From Pseudomonas oleovorans subsp. oleovorans (lineage in GTDB: Bacteria; Pseudomonadota; Gammaproteobacteria; Pseudomonadales; Pseudomonadaceae), in assembly GCF_002197815.1 (NCBI RefSeq), contig NZ_NIUB01000016.1:40149-104148 (forward strand): a stretch of 64,000 bases of DNA. The letters are read 5' to 3'. The notes beneath the pieces are model-generated. The model was not told the DNA's origin, did not search any database, and was given only the letters and a program-made list of their open reading frames with translations. The position numbers and the translations under genes are program-made. Numbering within the stretch: position 1 is the first letter of the stretch; each line of letters starts with the position of its first letter. Positions 21,277 through 32,852 of the stretch are shown here, one piece after another.

Positions 21277-21711
21277 ATGTCCGATCCCCTGCTGATTCCC
21301 TGCCCGCACTGCAACGGCCTCAACCGCATTCCCTCCGAACGCCTGGGCGATGCCCCACGCTGTGGCCGCTGCAAGAGCGAAGTGTTGCCAGGTGTACCCA
21401 TCACCCTCACGCAGGCTAATTTCGCCAGCCAACTCAAGGGCGACCTGCCGTTACTGGTAGATGTCTGGGCCAGTTGGTGCGGCCCCTGCCAGTCCTTCGC
21501 CCCGACCTTCCAGCAGGCCGCCGTGCAACTGCAGGGACGCTGCCGCCTGGGCAAGCTCGATAGCGAAGCCAACCCGAATCTGGCCGGGCAACTGGGCATC
21601 CGCTCCATTCCAAGCCTGATCCTGTTCAAGGGAGGCATCGAAGTCGCCCGCCAGAGTGGTGCCATGCCGCTACCGCAACTGCAGGCCTGGCTGCGCCAAC
21701 AGGGCATTTAG
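21277..21711 (+). CDS. trxC: Thioredoxin 2 (TrxC)
   Basis: 144 residues. The N-terminal zinc finger has two Cys pairs (CPHC and CGRC), and the thioredoxin fold carries the WCGPC active site in LVDVWASWCGPCQSFAP. These features define TrxC rather than TrxA. It reduces disulfides and is often part of the oxidative stress response. The start ATG 21277 follows GGAGCC with good spacing. Confidence 0.97.
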   Translation: MSDPLLIPCPHCNGLNRIPSERLGDAPRCGRCKSEVLPGVPITLTQANFASQLKGDLPLLVDVWASWCGPCQSFAPTFQQAAVQLQGRCRLGKLDSEANPNLAGQLGIRSIPSLILFKGGIEVARQSGAMPLPQLQAWLRQQGI

Positions 21712-21846
21712 GATGCACCTATAGCTCGGATGCAATCGTGCCTGGGGCGCTTGAGCACTTCGGTCAGTCGCCACGGGCGCTACGGTCAATTGCAGCGCGC
21801 TATCCGCCCCTTAGTCTGGCAAAACGTCCGCTCAAGGAGTTTCGCC

Positions 21847-22290
21847 ATGCCGCTGCCTGTTGAAATCGCCCGCCAACTCACCGAAGAACAGATCGCCTTC
21901 GTCAAACGCAGCGGCCTCAAGGCCGAGGTTCTGGAGCCTGGCTTCGTGCGCCTGCGCATGCCCCTGCAAGGCAACCAGAACCATATCGGCAGCATGTACG
22001 CCGGCGCCCTCTTCACCCTGGCGGAGATTCCGGGTGGCGCCCTGTTTCTGACCAGCTTCGATGCCCAGCGCTTCTACCCCGTCATCAAGGAAATGAACCT
22101 GCGCTTTCGCCGCCCGGCCACCGCCGACATTCAGGTCGAGGCGCGCCTTTCGCCCGAAGCAATCGCCGACCTGGAAGAACAGGCCAGCCAGCAGGGCAAG
22201 GCCGAGTATCTGCTGGAGCTGCAACTGACCGACAGCAGCGGCGAAGTGGTCGCAGAAAGTCGCGGCCACTACCAATTGCGTTTACGCTGA
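21847..22290 (+). CDS. Hotdog-fold thioesterase-like protein (YiiD_C / PaaI-like)
   Basis: 147 residues from ATG 21847, with AAGGAG at 21834-21839; the longer upstream frame is unsupported. A single hotdog domain is suggested by FVRLRMPLQGNQNHIGSMYA (the HxxGSxxAG-type segment that binds the substrate thioester), an alpha helix and the strand VVAESRGHYQLRL. This pattern fits the YiiD C-terminal/DUF4442 group of putative acyl-CoA thioesterases. The substrate is unknown. It is probably a single cytoplasmic gene. Confidence 0.75.
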   Translation: MPLPVEIARQLTEEQIAFVKRSGLKAEVLEPGFVRLRMPLQGNQNHIGSMYAGALFTLAEIPGGALFLTSFDAQRFYPVIKEMNLRFRRPATADIQVEARLSPEAIADLEEQASQQGKAEYLLELQLTDSSGEVVAESRGHYQLRLR

Positions 22291-22412
22291 ATGACACCGC
22301 TGCCTGCATTTGCAATCGGTAACAGTCCCCGACCTTGCCATAGGTCAAAAGAGCGGCTATCTGAACAGGCACAATAAAATTGCCGAGGGGTATCGGCAGG
22401 AGAGCCGTCACC

Positions 22413-23210
22413 ATGTTCAAGCACATTCTTATCGCCCATGACCTGCGCGACACCGCTGACATGGCGCTATGCCGCGCCACCCAGCTGGCCCAGCAGCATA
22501 ACGCCCGCCTGACCATGCTCCATGTGCTCGACCCGGGCCAGAGCAGCGACCAGCATGAGAAAGCGCGCCAGGCGCTGGATCGCAGCCTGACCCAATACAC
22601 CCCGCCCGGCACCGAGCTGCGCATGCTCAGCGGCAAACCTTCGGAAGTGGTGCTGCAACAGGTTCAGGACAGCGGCTGCGACCTGCTGGTACTGGGCGGC
22701 CACCATCAGCGCCATGACTTTTTCTCCGGCACCAGCCTCGACCGTATCGCTCGTCGCTGCACCGTGCCACTGCTGCTGGTCGCCCGCAACGACTTCCAGC
22801 CGTATCAACGGGCATTGGCCGCCATCGACTTTTCCCTATGCGCCTGCAGCGCTCTGGGCCAGGCCTATCATCTGCTGCCTGGCGATGCCGAACTGCATGC
22901 CCTGCATGTATTCGAACCGGACAAGGGCACGCCGCAACAGGTCGAACTGCAGCTGCAGACCCAGCAAGGTCTGATCGATCAGCTACTGCATGACGAAGCG
23001 CAGAAGCTCCCGGCCGGAGGTCCCAAGCTGAGCCACGAGGTGCTGCAGGGTGGCATCCTGCGTAGCCTGCAAGAGCAGATCAAGACGCGTCGAGCAGAAC
23101 TACTGGTACTCGGCAGCCATGGCCGCAGCGCCTTCTCCCAGGCATTGCTGGGCAGCCTGGCACAGCACTTCCTGCACAAGGCGCCCTGCGACGTGTTCGT
23201 GGTGCGCTAA
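22413..23210 (+). CDS. Tandem universal stress protein (two Usp domains)
   Basis: 265 residues from ATG 22413, with AGGAG at 22398-22402. Domain 1 (~1-140) starts FKHILIAHDLRDTADMAL and has the nucleotide-binding type segment LLVLGGHHQRHDFFSGTS. Domain 2 (~145-265) ends with ELLVLGSHGRSAFSQALLGS, which fits the ATP-binding G-x2-G-x9-G(S/T) motif of the UspFG/UspA class. Usp proteins help survival under starvation or anaerobiosis. The gene corresponds in position to PA5027 of PAO1. A terminator follows at 23259. Confidence 0.9.
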   Translation: MFKHILIAHDLRDTADMALCRATQLAQQHNARLTMLHVLDPGQSSDQHEKARQALDRSLTQYTPPGTELRMLSGKPSEVVLQQVQDSGCDLLVLGGHHQRHDFFSGTSLDRIARRCTVPLLLVARNDFQPYQRALAAIDFSLCACSALGQAYHLLPGDAELHALHVFEPDKGTPQQVELQLQTQQGLIDQLLHDEAQKLPAGGPKLSHEVLQGGILRSLQEQIKTRRAELLVLGSHGRSAFSQALLGSLAQHFLHKAPCDVFVVR

Positions 23211-23258
23211 CGAACAAGGCGCCCGCGGGCTAATGCTGATCAGATAAGTTCGTCACCA

Positions 23259-23291
23259 CCCCCTCCTACTTGCAGTAGAGGGGGCGTTTTT
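23259..23291 (+). terminator. Rho-independent terminator after the Usp gene
   Basis: CCCCCTCCTACT pairs with AGTAGAGGGGG (one C bulged), followed by CGTTTTT. It lies about 50 bases after the Usp stop. Confidence 0.8.
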
Positions 23292-23292
23292 C

Positions 23293-23352
23293 GTAGGAGC
23301 CAGCTTGCTGGCGATGCTTTTTATGGCGGATCGCCGGCAAGCCGGCTCCTAC
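23293..23352. repeat. REP-like palindrome, GTAGGAGCC family
   Basis: GTAGGAGCCAGCTTGCTGGCGAT and ATCGCCGGCAAGCCGGCTCCTAC face each other across a short AT-rich loop. It sits directly after the Usp terminator, between convergent genes. Related elements occur at 57408 and 60957. Confidence 0.85.
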
Positions 23353-23423
23353 AAAAATCGAGTGCAACGGCTTAACTGACTGGCATTAGCCCACGGGCGC
23401 CTTGATTTATCGCTGACAAACCT

Positions 23424-24194
23424 TCAAGCCTGATTGAGCAGATCGTGCAACTCGACGAACTGCTGCGTCAGCTTGTGCCGTGCATCCAGATGGATCAGCG
23501 GCGTGCACACCTGGTGCGATTCGCGCATCTTCACCGAGCTCATCAGGTTGACCGGCAACACCGGCAAGCCCTCGGCGATTAGTTCATCCAGCAACTGCTG
23601 CGGCAAGGTCGCGCGCGGCTGGAACTGGTTGACCACGATGCCCTCCACCTCCAGACCATCGTTATGGTCTTCCTTCAACTCGTCGATCTCGGCCAGCAAG
23701 CCATACAGGGCGTTGCGCGAGAAGCTGTCGCAGTCGAAGGGTATCAACACACGGTCGGCCGCGATCAAGGCGGAAACCGTATAGAAATTCAGCGCTGGCG
23801 GCGTATCCAGATAGATGTGGTCGTAGTCTTCGGCCAGCTCGTCGAGCAGTTTGCGCAGCTTGTTGATCTTGTGCTTCTGCTCAAGCTTGGGCTGCAGCTC
23901 GGCCAGTTCGGCCGTGGCCGTGACCACATGCAGGTTGTCGAAGGGAGTTTCGTAAATATCGACCTTGCCCTTTTTGGCGAACGGCCCGGACGACAGGGTT
24001 TGCTTGAAGAAATCGGCGATGCCCATGGGAATTTCCTCGCCGGTCAGCCCGGTGAGGTAGTGGGTCGAGTTGGCCTGGGCATCCAGATCGATCAACAGCG
24101 TACGGTAGCCCTGCGCCGCACTCACTGCCGCAAGATTGCAGGCGATGCTGGACTTGCCCACGCCACCCTTCTGGTTGAACACCACACGTCGCAT
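23424..24194 (-). CDS. Orphan ParA family ATPase (PA5028-like)
   Basis: 256 residues from the ATG at 24194 (MRRVVFNQKGGVGKSS), preceded by GGAGG; the open frame continues upstream but is antisense to hemE. It has the deviant Walker A KGGVGKSS, a switch I/Walker A' region LLIDLDAQANST and Walker B IYLDTPPAL. ParA/MinD proteins position DNA or protein cargo using ATP-driven dimerisation. No parB lies nearby, so its cargo is not chromosomal centromere DNA by context; it is a solitary gene with its own start. Confidence 0.88.
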   Translation of the reverse strand: MRRVVFNQKGGVGKSSIACNLAAVSAAQGYRTLLIDLDAQANSTHYLTGLTGEEIPMGIADFFKQTLSSGPFAKKGKVDIYETPFDNLHVVTATAELAELQPKLEQKHKINKLRKLLDELAEDYDHIYLDTPPALNFYTVSALIAADRVLIPFDCDSFSRNALYGLLAEIDELKEDHNDGLEVEGIVVNQFQPRATLPQQLLDELIAEGLPVLPVNLMSSVKMRESHQVCTPLIHLDARHKLTQQFVELHDLLNQA

Positions 24195-24273
24195 CGCACA
24201 CCTCCCTGAGCCTGAGTGACCTCGGATTCTATGCAAAGGCTGTGACAAGCGCGAGGAGCTTGCCCGGCCGATA

Positions 24274-24296
24274 GCAAAGAGGCCGCTTGCACGGCC
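24274..24296 (-). terminator. Probable terminator of hemE
   Basis: On the minus strand, GGCCG and CGGCC arms (24281-24285 and 24292-24296) are followed by TCTTTGCT, 10 bases after the hemE stop. The stem is short, so support is moderate. Confidence 0.5.
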
Positions 24297-24306
24297 GCTG
24301 TTCTGC

Positions 24307-25374
24307 TTATTGGTGATACTGCGCGGACAACTCGTGCACGGCTTCGAAGAAAGCGCCCGCGTGAGCCGGGTCGACCTCCGGAGTGATGCCATGGCCAAGG
24401 TTGAACACGTGGCCGCTACCGGCACCATAGGCGGCCAGGATGCGCGCCACTTCGGCGCGAATCGCCGCCGGCTTGGCGTACAGCACCGCCGGATCCATGT
24501 TGCCCTGCAAGGCGACCTTGGCACCGACACGGGCGCGCGCGCTGCCGATGTCGCAGGTCCAGTCCAGGCCCAGCGCTTCAGCGCCGGTGTCAGCCAGGGA
24601 CTCGAGCCACAGGCCACCGCCCTTGGTGAACAGGATCACCGGCACACGACGCCCGTCGTGCTCGCGAATCAGGCCATCGACGATCTTCTTCATGTAAGCC
24701 AGGGAGAACTCCTGATAGGCCGCTGCCGACAGCGCGCCACCCCAGGAATCGAAGATCTGTACCGCCTGCGCACCGGCCAGGATCTGCCCGTTCAGATAAG
24801 CGGTAACCGACTGCGCCAGCTTGTCGAGCAGCGCGTGCAAGGCTTGCGGGTTGTCGTAGAGCATGGCCTTGGTCTTGCGGAAGTCCTTCGACGAGCCGCC
24901 TTCGACCATGTAGGTGGCCAGCGTCCATGGGCTGCCGGAGAAGCCGATCAGCGGTACGCGGCCATTGAGTTCACGGCGAATGGTACGCACGGCGTCCATC
25001 ACATAGCCCAGATCCCGCTCCGGATCGGGCACCGACAGCGCCTCGATATCGGCCAGGCTGCTGACCACTTTCTTGAAGCGCGGGCCTTCGCCGGTCTCGA
25101 AGTACAGGCCCTGGCCCATGGCATCGGGGATAGTGAGGATGTCGGAGAACAGGATCGCCGCGTCCAGCTGCGGGTAGCGATCCAGCGGCTGGATGGTGAC
25201 CTCGCAGGCAAGCGTGGGATTCTTCATCAGGCTCACGAAGTCGCCGGCCTTGGCCCGGGTCGCGCGGTACTCCGGCAGATAACGGCCAGCCTGGCGCATC
25301 ATCCAGACAGGTGTGACGTCTACAGGTTGCTTGAGCAGGGCGCGGAGGAAGCGGTCGTTCTTCAGAGCGGTCAT
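24307..25374 (-). CDS. hemE: Uroporphyrinogen decarboxylase
   Basis: 355 residues from the ATG at 25374 ([20 protein letters not shown]). The signature [16 protein letters not shown] and the second signature [17 protein letters not shown] are present. The enzyme removes the four acetate carboxyls of uroporphyrinogen III to give coproporphyrinogen III in haem synthesis; it needs no cofactor and is cytoplasmic. The upstream extension of the frame to 25443 lacks a ribosome site. A terminator-like hairpin separates it from gldA upstream. Confidence 0.97.
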   Translation of the reverse strand: MTALKNDRFLRALLKQPVDVTPVWMMRQAGRYLPEYRATRAKAGDFVSLMKNPTLACEVTIQPLDRYPQLDAAILFSDILTIPDAMGQGLYFETGEGPRFKKVVSSLADIEALSVPDPERDLGYVMDAVRTIRRELNGRVPLIGFSGSPWTLATYMVEGGSSKDFRKTKAMLYDNPQALHALLDKLAQSVTAYLNGQILAGAQAVQIFDSWGGALSAAAYQEFSLAYMKKIVDGLIREHDGRRVPVILFTKGGGLWLESLADTGAEALGLDWTCDIGSARARVGAKVALQGNMDPAVLYAKPAAIRAEVARILAAYGAGSGHVFNLGHGITPEVDPAHAGAFFEAVHELSAQYHQ

Positions 25375-25433
25375 GGCGGTTCCGAGCAGAAAACAGTGAA
25401 CAAAAATTGTGCGCATTGTCGCAGAGCAGACAA

Positions 25434-25461
25434 CAAAAGGCACGGCGTAGGACGCCGTGCC
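25434..25461 (-). terminator. Rho-independent terminator of gldA
   Basis: GGCACGGCGT (25439-25448) and ACGCCGTGCC (25452-25461) form a perfect 10-bp stem with a 3-base loop. On the minus strand the stem is followed by TTTTGTTG. It lies 25 bases after the gldA stop. Confidence 0.85.
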
Positions 25462-25486
25462 GCAGGTTCAGGGGATACAGATGTGG

Positions 25487-26581
25487 CTAGGCGACCTTAC
25501 GCCGGCGCCCTTCGGCGTCGGCCGTGCGCATGGCCGCCAGTACACTGCGGGCGTCCACCGGGAACGGCTCGTTGTGGATACTCTCGCCCGGCGCACAGGC
25601 CAGCTCCGCGGCGCGCAGCAACGCTTCGTCGCTGACATCCTGCAGGCCGATATCGGCCAGGGTCACCGGCAGACCGATGGCGATGCAGAAGTCGTATACC
25701 TCGTCGATCAACGCCGGCTCGCTGTCGCGCAGCATCAGCATGCTCAGCACACCGAAGGCGACCTTCTCGCCATGCCAGTAGTGATGGGTTTCAGGCAGCG
25801 CGGTGAAGCCGTTGTGAATGGCATGCGCCGCAGCCAGGCCGCCGCTTTCGAAGCCCAGCCCGGAGAGCAGCGTGTTGGCCTCGATGACATGCTCCAGCGC
25901 CGGCGTCACCACCTGTTGCCGGCAAGCCTGCAGCGCCAGCGGCCCGTACTGCAGCAGGGTGTCGTAGCAGAACCGCGCCAGCGCATGGGCGGTACGCGGG
26001 CCAGGTCGCCCGGTCATGTTGGCGGCGCCGCGAATGCGGCAGTCCTCGGCCTCGAACCAGGTGGCCAGGGCATCGCCCATCCCGGAAACGAGAAAGCGCG
26101 CCGGCGCCTGGGCGATCACCTGACTGTCGACCAGCACCAGATCCGGGTTGCGCGGCAGCACCAGGTAGCGTTTGAACTCACCGGACGCGGTATAGATCAC
26201 CGACAGCGCACTGCACGGCGCATCGCTGGAAGCCAGAGTAGGCACAATCGCCACCGGTACGCCCAGCTCGTAAGCCAGCGCTTTGGCAGTATCCAAGGCC
26301 TTGCCGCCACCCATTCCCAGCACAACCTGTGGCTTGCTTTCGCACGCCATGGTCAGCAGCCGGGCGATCTCTTCATCGCAGCATTCTCCGGCAAAGCGCA
26401 CGCGCTGGCAGTCGATCTGCCCTGCGCAGGCACTGGCCACAATAGCGCCCAGATGGTCGTCGGCGAAGGGATCGAGCAAGGCCAGCGCCGTGCTGCCGAA
26501 ACGCGCTAGCTCGCCGCCCAACTGTTCGAGCGCATTGCGCCCCTGCACATAGCGGGATGGGAAAATGGCGGTGGTAAGCAT
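25487..26581 (-). CDS. gldA: Glycerol dehydrogenase
   Basis: 364 residues, iron-containing alcohol dehydrogenase superfamily, GldA type. The NAD-binding motif VLGMGGGKALDTAKALA and the metal ligands are visible: Asp in SGMGDALATWFEAE, and His in AAAHAIHNGF and YWHGEKVAFG. It oxidises glycerol to dihydroxyacetone with NAD. GAGGAG precedes the ATG. It sits between gltD and hemE, where, as I recall, PAO1 has no such gene, so it may be an accessory insertion, though its codon use looks native. Confidence 0.93.
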   Translation of the reverse strand: MLTTAIFPSRYVQGRNALEQLGGELARFGSTALALLDPFADDHLGAIVASACAGQIDCQRVRFAGECCDEEIARLLTMACESKPQVVLGMGGGKALDTAKALAYELGVPVAIVPTLASSDAPCSALSVIYTASGEFKRYLVLPRNPDLVLVDSQVIAQAPARFLVSGMGDALATWFEAEDCRIRGAANMTGRPGPRTAHALARFCYDTLLQYGPLALQACRQQVVTPALEHVIEANTLLSGLGFESGGLAAAHAIHNGFTALPETHHYWHGEKVAFGVLSMLMLRDSEPALIDEVYDFCIAIGLPVTLADIGLQDVSDEALLRAAELACAPGESIHNEPFPVDARSVLAAMRTADAEGRRRKVA

Positions 26582-26670
26582 GGCAATCTCCTCGATAAAA
26601 GTACTGGAGACAGCCTACTGCCGATAACCCTGCGGCCCATTGCCTCAGGTCAGTAAAGGAGCAGATACGA

Positions 26671-26695
26671 CGAGGCCGACATCAAGCCGGCCTCG
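26671..26695 (-). terminator. Hairpin after gltD, possible terminator
   Basis: CGAGGCCG (26671-26678) and CGGCCTCG (26688-26695) form an 8-bp stem, starting 18 bases after the gltD stop. No T tract follows on the minus strand, so it may only stabilise the 3' end. Confidence 0.4.
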
Positions 26696-26712
26696 TTCGC
26701 TACCGCGCGGAA

Positions 26713-28140
<1,428 letters not shown>

Positions 28141-28165
28141 TCATCAAACCACTTCAGGCGCATTC

Positions 28166-31100
28166 TTATTGCGGGTTGGCACGGGTGCTGGACAGCAGCG
28201 ACTTCAGACTGGCCGCTTTCGGTTTCACCAGCCAGAACTTGCGCAGGTAATCGTCCAGGTTTTCCAGCAGGTTCTGCCCCCACTCGCTACCGGTTTCTTC
28301 GACGTACTCGGCCAGCACGCTTTCCAGGTGGCTGCGGTAGGCCTCCATCGCTTCATTGTTGATGCGTTGGATTTCCACAAGCTCGTGGTTGACGCGGTCG
28401 TAAAAGCCGTTGTCCAGGTCGAGCACGTAGGCGAAGCCCCCGGTCATGCCCGAGCCGAAGTTGTAACCGGTCTTGCCCAGTACGCAGACGAAACCGCCGG
28501 TCATGTACTCGCAGCAGTGATCGCCCGTGCCTTCCACCACCGCATGGGCGCCGGAGTTACGCACGGCGAAACGCTCACCCGCGGTACCGGTGGCGAACAG
28601 CTTGCCGCCCGTGGCGCCATACAGGCAGGTGTTGCCGATGATGGCGCTGTCCTCAGTGGCGAACGGGCTGCCGGCAGGCGGGGTGATGACGATCTTGCCG
28701 CCAGTCATGCCCTTGCCCACGTAGTCGTTAGCATCGCCTTCCAGGCGCAGGTGCAGGCCACCGGCGTTCCACACGCCGAAGCTCTGACCAGCCGTACCCT
28801 TGAAGCGGAAGGTGATCGGCGCATCGTTCATGCCCTGATTGCCATGCACACGGGCGATCTCGCCGGAAATACGCGCGCCGATGGAGCGGTCGCAGTTGCC
28901 GATGCTCAGCTCGAACTCACCACCGGTTTTGTTGGCGATGGCGTCCTTGGTCATTTCCACCATCTTCTCGGCCAGCAGGCCTTCGTCGAATGGCGGGTTC
29001 TTCGGCACCTGGCAGAACTGCGGCTTGTCGGCCGGGATATGCGCGCTGGCCAGCAGCGGCGACAGATCCAGGTTGCCCTGCTTGGCGGTTTCGCCCGGCA
29101 GCACTTCGAGCAGGTCGGTACGCCCGATCAGCTCTTCCAGGCTACGCACGCCCAGCTTGGCCAGCCACTCGCGGGTTTCCTCGGCGACGTAGGTGAAGAA
29201 GTTCATCACCATCTCGACGGTGCCGATGAAGTGATCCTTGCGCAGCTTGTCGTTCTGCGTGGCCACGCCGGTGGCGCAGTTGTTCAGGTGGCAGATGCGC
29301 AGGTACTTACAGCCCAAGGCGACCATCGGCGCGGTACCGAAGCCGAAGCTCTCGGCGCCGAGGATGGCGGCCTTGATCACGTCCAGGCCGGTTTTCAGAC
29401 CACCGTCGGTCTGTACCCGCACCTTGCCGCGCAGGTCGTTGCCGCGCAGGGTCTGGTGGGTTTCGGCCAGGCCCAGTTCCCACGGCGCACCGGCATAGCG
29501 GATGGAGGTCAGCGGCGATGCGCCGGTACCACCGTCGTAACCGGAAATGGTGATCAGGTCGGCGTAGGCCTTGGCCACACCGGCAGCGATGGTGCCGACA
29601 CCGGCTTCCGCCACCAGCTTGACCGACACCAGCGCCTTCGGGTTGACCTGTTTGAGGTCATAGATCAGCTGCGCCAGGTCTTCGATCGAGTAGATGTCGT
29701 GGTGCGGCGGCGGCGAGATCAGGGTCACGCCCGGCACCGCATAACGCAGACGCGCGATCAGGCCGTTGACCTTGCCGCCCGGCAGCTGGCCGCCCTCGCC
29801 AGGCTTGGCGCCCTGGGCCACCTTGATCTGCAGCACTTCGGCGTTGACCAGGTATTCCGGGGTCACGCCAAAGCGGCCGGTGGCCACCTGCTTGATCTTC
29901 GAGCTCTTGATGGTGCCGTAGCGAGCCGGGTCTTCACCGCCCTCGCCGGAGTTGGAGCGACCACCCAGGCGGTTCATCGCCTCGGCCAGCGCCTCGTGCG
30001 CCTCCGGCGACAGCGCGCCGAGGGAGATACCGGCAGCATCGAAGCGCTTGAAGATCGACTGCAGCGGCTCGACTTCGTCGAGGCTGATCGGCGTGGCGGA
30101 TTCCTTGACCTTGAGCAGGTCGCGGATCATCGACACCGGGCGGGTGTCGACCAGCGTCGAGTATGCCTTGTACTTCTCGTAGTTGCCCTGCTGCACGGCT
30201 TCCTGCAGCGTGCGCACCACATCCGGGTTGTAGGCATGGTATTCGCCGCCGTAAACGAACTTGAGCAGACCACCCTGCTGGATCGGCTTGCGGTTGTTCC
30301 AGGCCTCCTGAGACAGCAGCTTCTGCTCGTTCTCGATATCGACGAAACGCGCGCCCTGGATACGGCTGGCCACGCCACGGAAGCACAGTTCGGTGACTTC
30401 ATCGGCCAGGCCGACCGCCTCGAACAGTTGCGCACCGCGATAGGACGCGACCGTGGAGATGCCCATCTTCGACAGGATCTTCAGCAGGCCTTTGGAGATG
30501 CCCTTGCGGTAATACTTGAAGACTTCGTACAGATCGCCCAGCACTTCCCCGGTGCGGATCAGGTCGCCCAGCACTTCGTAGGCCAGGAACGGATACACCG
30601 CCGAGGCACCGAAGCCCAGCAGCACGGCGTAGTGGTGCGGGTCACGCGCGGTGGCGGTTTCCACCAGGATGTTGCAGTCGCAACGCAGGCCTTTCTCGGT
30701 CAGGCGGTGATGCACAGCGCCGGTAACCAGCGCGGCATGCGCCGGCAGCTTGCCAGGGGCGATGTGACGGTCGGTCAGCACCAGCAACACCTTGCCGGCA
30801 CGCACGGCTTCCTCGGCCTGGTCGGCCATGTTGCGCACGGCAGCTTCCAGACCCAGCGACTCGTCGTAGTTCATGTCGATGACATGACGGTCGAAGCCCG
30901 GGCGATCCAGGTTCATCAGCGCGCGCCACTTGGCTGGCGAAATCACCGGGCTGCTGAGGATCACGCGGGTAGCGTGCTCCGGCGACTCGCTGAAGATGTT
31001 GCGTTCGGCGCCCAGGCAGATCTCCAGGGACATGACGATCGCTTCACGCAGCGGGTCGATCGGCGGGTTGGTGACCTGCGCGAACTGCTGGCGGAAGTAA

Positions 31101-32614
31101 TCGTAGGGCGAGCGCACGCGCTGGCTGAGCACCGCCATCGGCGTGTCGTCACCCATGGAGCCGACGGCTTCCTGGCCCTGCTCGCCGAGCGGACGCAGTA
31201 CCTGGTCACGCTCTTCGAAGGTGACCTGGAACATCTTCATGTATTGCTTGAGTTGATCCGGGTCGTAGAAGGCCGAACCGTGGTCGCGGTCTTCCAGCGT
31301 CGCCTTGATGCGCTGAGCATGCTTGCGCAGCCAGAGCTTGTAGGGATGACGCGACTTCAGGCGGCTGTCGATGGACTCGGTATCCAGCACCTGGCCGGTC
31401 TCGGTGTCGACGGCGAGGATCTGCCCCGGGCCGACACGGCCCTTGGCGATGACGTCCTCTGGCTGGTAATCCCACACGCCGATTTCCGAGGCCAGGGTGA
31501 TGTAGCCGTTCTTGGTGGTGACCCACCGCGCCGGACGCAGACCGTTACGGTCGAGCAGGCACACGGCATGGCGGCCATCGGTCAGCACCACACCGGCCGG
31601 GCCATCCCAGGGCTCCATGTGCATGGAGTTGTATTCGTAGAACGCGCGCAGGTCGGCGTCCATGGTCTCGACGTTCTGCCAGGCCGGCGGAATGATCATG
31701 CGCAGGCCACGGAACAGATCGATACCACCGGTGACCATCAGCTCGAGCATGTTATCCATGCTCGAGGAGTCGGAGCCGACACGGTTGACCAGCGGGCCCA
31801 GCTCGTCGAGATCGGGGATCAACTCGTTGGCGAACTTGGTGCGGCGAGCCTGCGCCCAGTTGCGGTTGCCGGTGATGGTGTTGATCTCGCCGTTGTGCGC
31901 GAGGAAGCGAAACGGCTGCGCCAGCGGCCACTTGGGCAGGGTGTTGGTGGAGAAGCGCTGGTGGAAGACCGCGATGGCGGTCTGCAGGCGCTCGTCACCC
32001 AGGTCCGGGTAGAACTGCTGCAGGTCTGCCGGCATCATCAGGCCTTTGTAGATGATGGTCTTGTGCGAGAAGCTGCAGATGTAGTGATCGCTGTCGTCGG
32101 CATTGGCCACCGACGAGCGACGGCGGGCGCTGAACAACTTAATGGCGAATTCCTGATCGCTCAGGCCATCGCCGCCGATGAACACCTGCTCGATCTGCGG
32201 CAGGCGCTCCAGCGCCAGTTGGCCCAGCACACTGGTGTCAATCGGCACCTTGCGCCAACCCACCAGTTGCAGACCAGCCGCGAGGATTTCGCGGTTCATG
32301 TTCTCGCGCGCGGCTTCGGCCTTGGCCGAATCCTGATTGAAGAACACCATGCCCACGGCATATTGCCCAGGCAGTTCGACGCCGAATTGTTCCCGGGCAA
32401 CAGCGCGCAGGAATTGATCGGGCTTCTGGATCAGCAGGCCACAGCCATCACCGGTCTTGCCGTCGGCGTTGATACCGCCGCGGTGAGTCATGCAGGTGAG
32501 GGCCTCAATAGCGGTCTTGAGCAGGTGATGACTAGGTTCACCTTGCATATGGGCGATCAAGCCGAAGCCGCAGTTATCCTTGAACTCATCAGGACGGTAC
32601 AAACCTGCTTTCAT
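28166..32614 (-). CDS. gltB: Glutamate synthase (NADPH) large subunit
   Basis: 1482 residues from the ATG at 32614 ([19 protein letters not shown]). C15 would become the N-terminal nucleophile after propeptide removal (NCGFGLIAH). Order: class II glutamine amidotransferase (~15-430), central domain, FMN-binding synthase barrel (~800-1200, with [19 protein letters not shown] and [13 protein letters not shown]), then the GXGXG beta-helix (~1250-1450, with [14 protein letters not shown]). The 3Fe-4S cysteines are in [16 protein letters not shown]. It makes glutamate with GltD. Weak Shine-Dalgarno; a GTG at 32629 is a less likely start. Confidence 0.97.
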   Translation of the reverse strand: MKAGLYRPDEFKDNCGFGLIAHMQGEPSHHLLKTAIEALTCMTHRGGINADGKTGDGCGLLIQKPDQFLRAVAREQFGVELPGQYAVGMVFFNQDSAKAEAARENMNREILAAGLQLVGWRKVPIDTSVLGQLALERLPQIEQVFIGGDGLSDQEFAIKLFSARRRSSVANADDSDHYICSFSHKTIIYKGLMMPADLQQFYPDLGDERLQTAIAVFHQRFSTNTLPKWPLAQPFRFLAHNGEINTITGNRNWAQARRTKFANELIPDLDELGPLVNRVGSDSSSMDNMLELMVTGGIDLFRGLRMIIPPAWQNVETMDADLRAFYEYNSMHMEPWDGPAGVVLTDGRHAVCLLDRNGLRPARWVTTKNGYITLASEIGVWDYQPEDVIAKGRVGPGQILAVDTETGQVLDTESIDSRLKSRHPYKLWLRKHAQRIKATLEDRDHGSAFYDPDQLKQYMKMFQVTFEERDQVLRPLGEQGQEAVGSMGDDTPMAVLSQRVRSPYDYFRQQFAQVTNPPIDPLREAIVMSLEICLGAERNIFSESPEHATRVILSSPVISPAKWRALMNLDRPGFDRHVIDMNYDESLGLEAAVRNMADQAEEAVRAGKVLLVLTDRHIAPGKLPAHAALVTGAVHHRLTEKGLRCDCNILVETATARDPHHYAVLLGFGASAVYPFLAYEVLGDLIRTGEVLGDLYEVFKYYRKGISKGLLKILSKMGISTVASYRGAQLFEAVGLADEVTELCFRGVASRIQGARFVDIENEQKLLSQEAWNNRKPIQQGGLLKFVYGGEYHAYNPDVVRTLQEAVQQGNYEKYKAYSTLVDTRPVSMIRDLLKVKESATPISLDEVEPLQSIFKRFDAAGISLGALSPEAHEALAEAMNRLGGRSNSGEGGEDPARYGTIKSSKIKQVATGRFGVTPEYLVNAEVLQIKVAQGAKPGEGGQLPGGKVNGLIARLRYAVPGVTLISPPPHHDIYSIEDLAQLIYDLKQVNPKALVSVKLVAEAGVGTIAAGVAKAYADLITISGYDGGTGASPLTSIRYAGAPWELGLAETHQTLRGNDLRGKVRVQTDGGLKTGLDVIKAAILGAESFGFGTAPMVALGCKYLRICHLNNCATGVATQNDKLRKDHFIGTVEMVMNFFTYVAEETREWLAKLGVRSLEELIGRTDLLEVLPGETAKQGNLDLSPLLASAHIPADKPQFCQVPKNPPFDEGLLAEKMVEMTKDAIANKTGGEFELSIGNCDRSIGARISGEIARVHGNQGMNDAPITFRFKGTAGQSFGVWNAGGLHLRLEGDANDYVGKGMTGGKIVITPPAGSPFATEDSAIIGNTCLYGATGGKLFATGTAGERFAVRNSGAHAVVEGTGDHCCEYMTGGFVCVLGKTGYNFGSGMTGGFAYVLDLDNGFYDRVNHELVEIQRINNEAMEAYRSHLESVLAEYVEETGSEWGQNLLENLDDYLRKFWLVKPKAASLKSLLSSTRANPQ

Positions 32615-32811
32615 AGGGGGGACTCTCACCAGGCTGCCTAGACTTCAGGCAAATTACTTTCTAATTCAATTGCTTAAACCCGAATAACAGGCACGGGCGT
32701 GCTTTGCATGGGCAAAAGGGAGGTCATTGTACATATCCACCCATGGCGTCACAAATTTTCGTGACGAAGGGGTGAATATTTATGTCGCAAAAACGAAGGA
32801 TAAGACCGCAA

Positions 32812-32827
32812 GGTCGTGCTAACGACC
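32812..32827 (-). terminator. Short hairpin after the SPOR gene, weak terminator candidate
   Basis: GGTCGT and ACGACC arms with a GCTA loop, 26 bases downstream of the SPOR gene stop on the minus strand; no clean T tract. The surrounding gap (32630-32852, 223 bases) is AT-rich and should hold the gltB promoter. It also has a CGTCAC/GTGACG inverted repeat near 32748-32766. Confidence 0.3.
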
Positions 32828-32852
32828 AAGCGATCATCTTGAGACAGAGCGC

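Noticed and set aside
23424..24617. 397-residue version of the ParA gene
   Set aside because: The first ~141 codons overlap hemE in another frame; the conserved start with GGAGG is at 24194.
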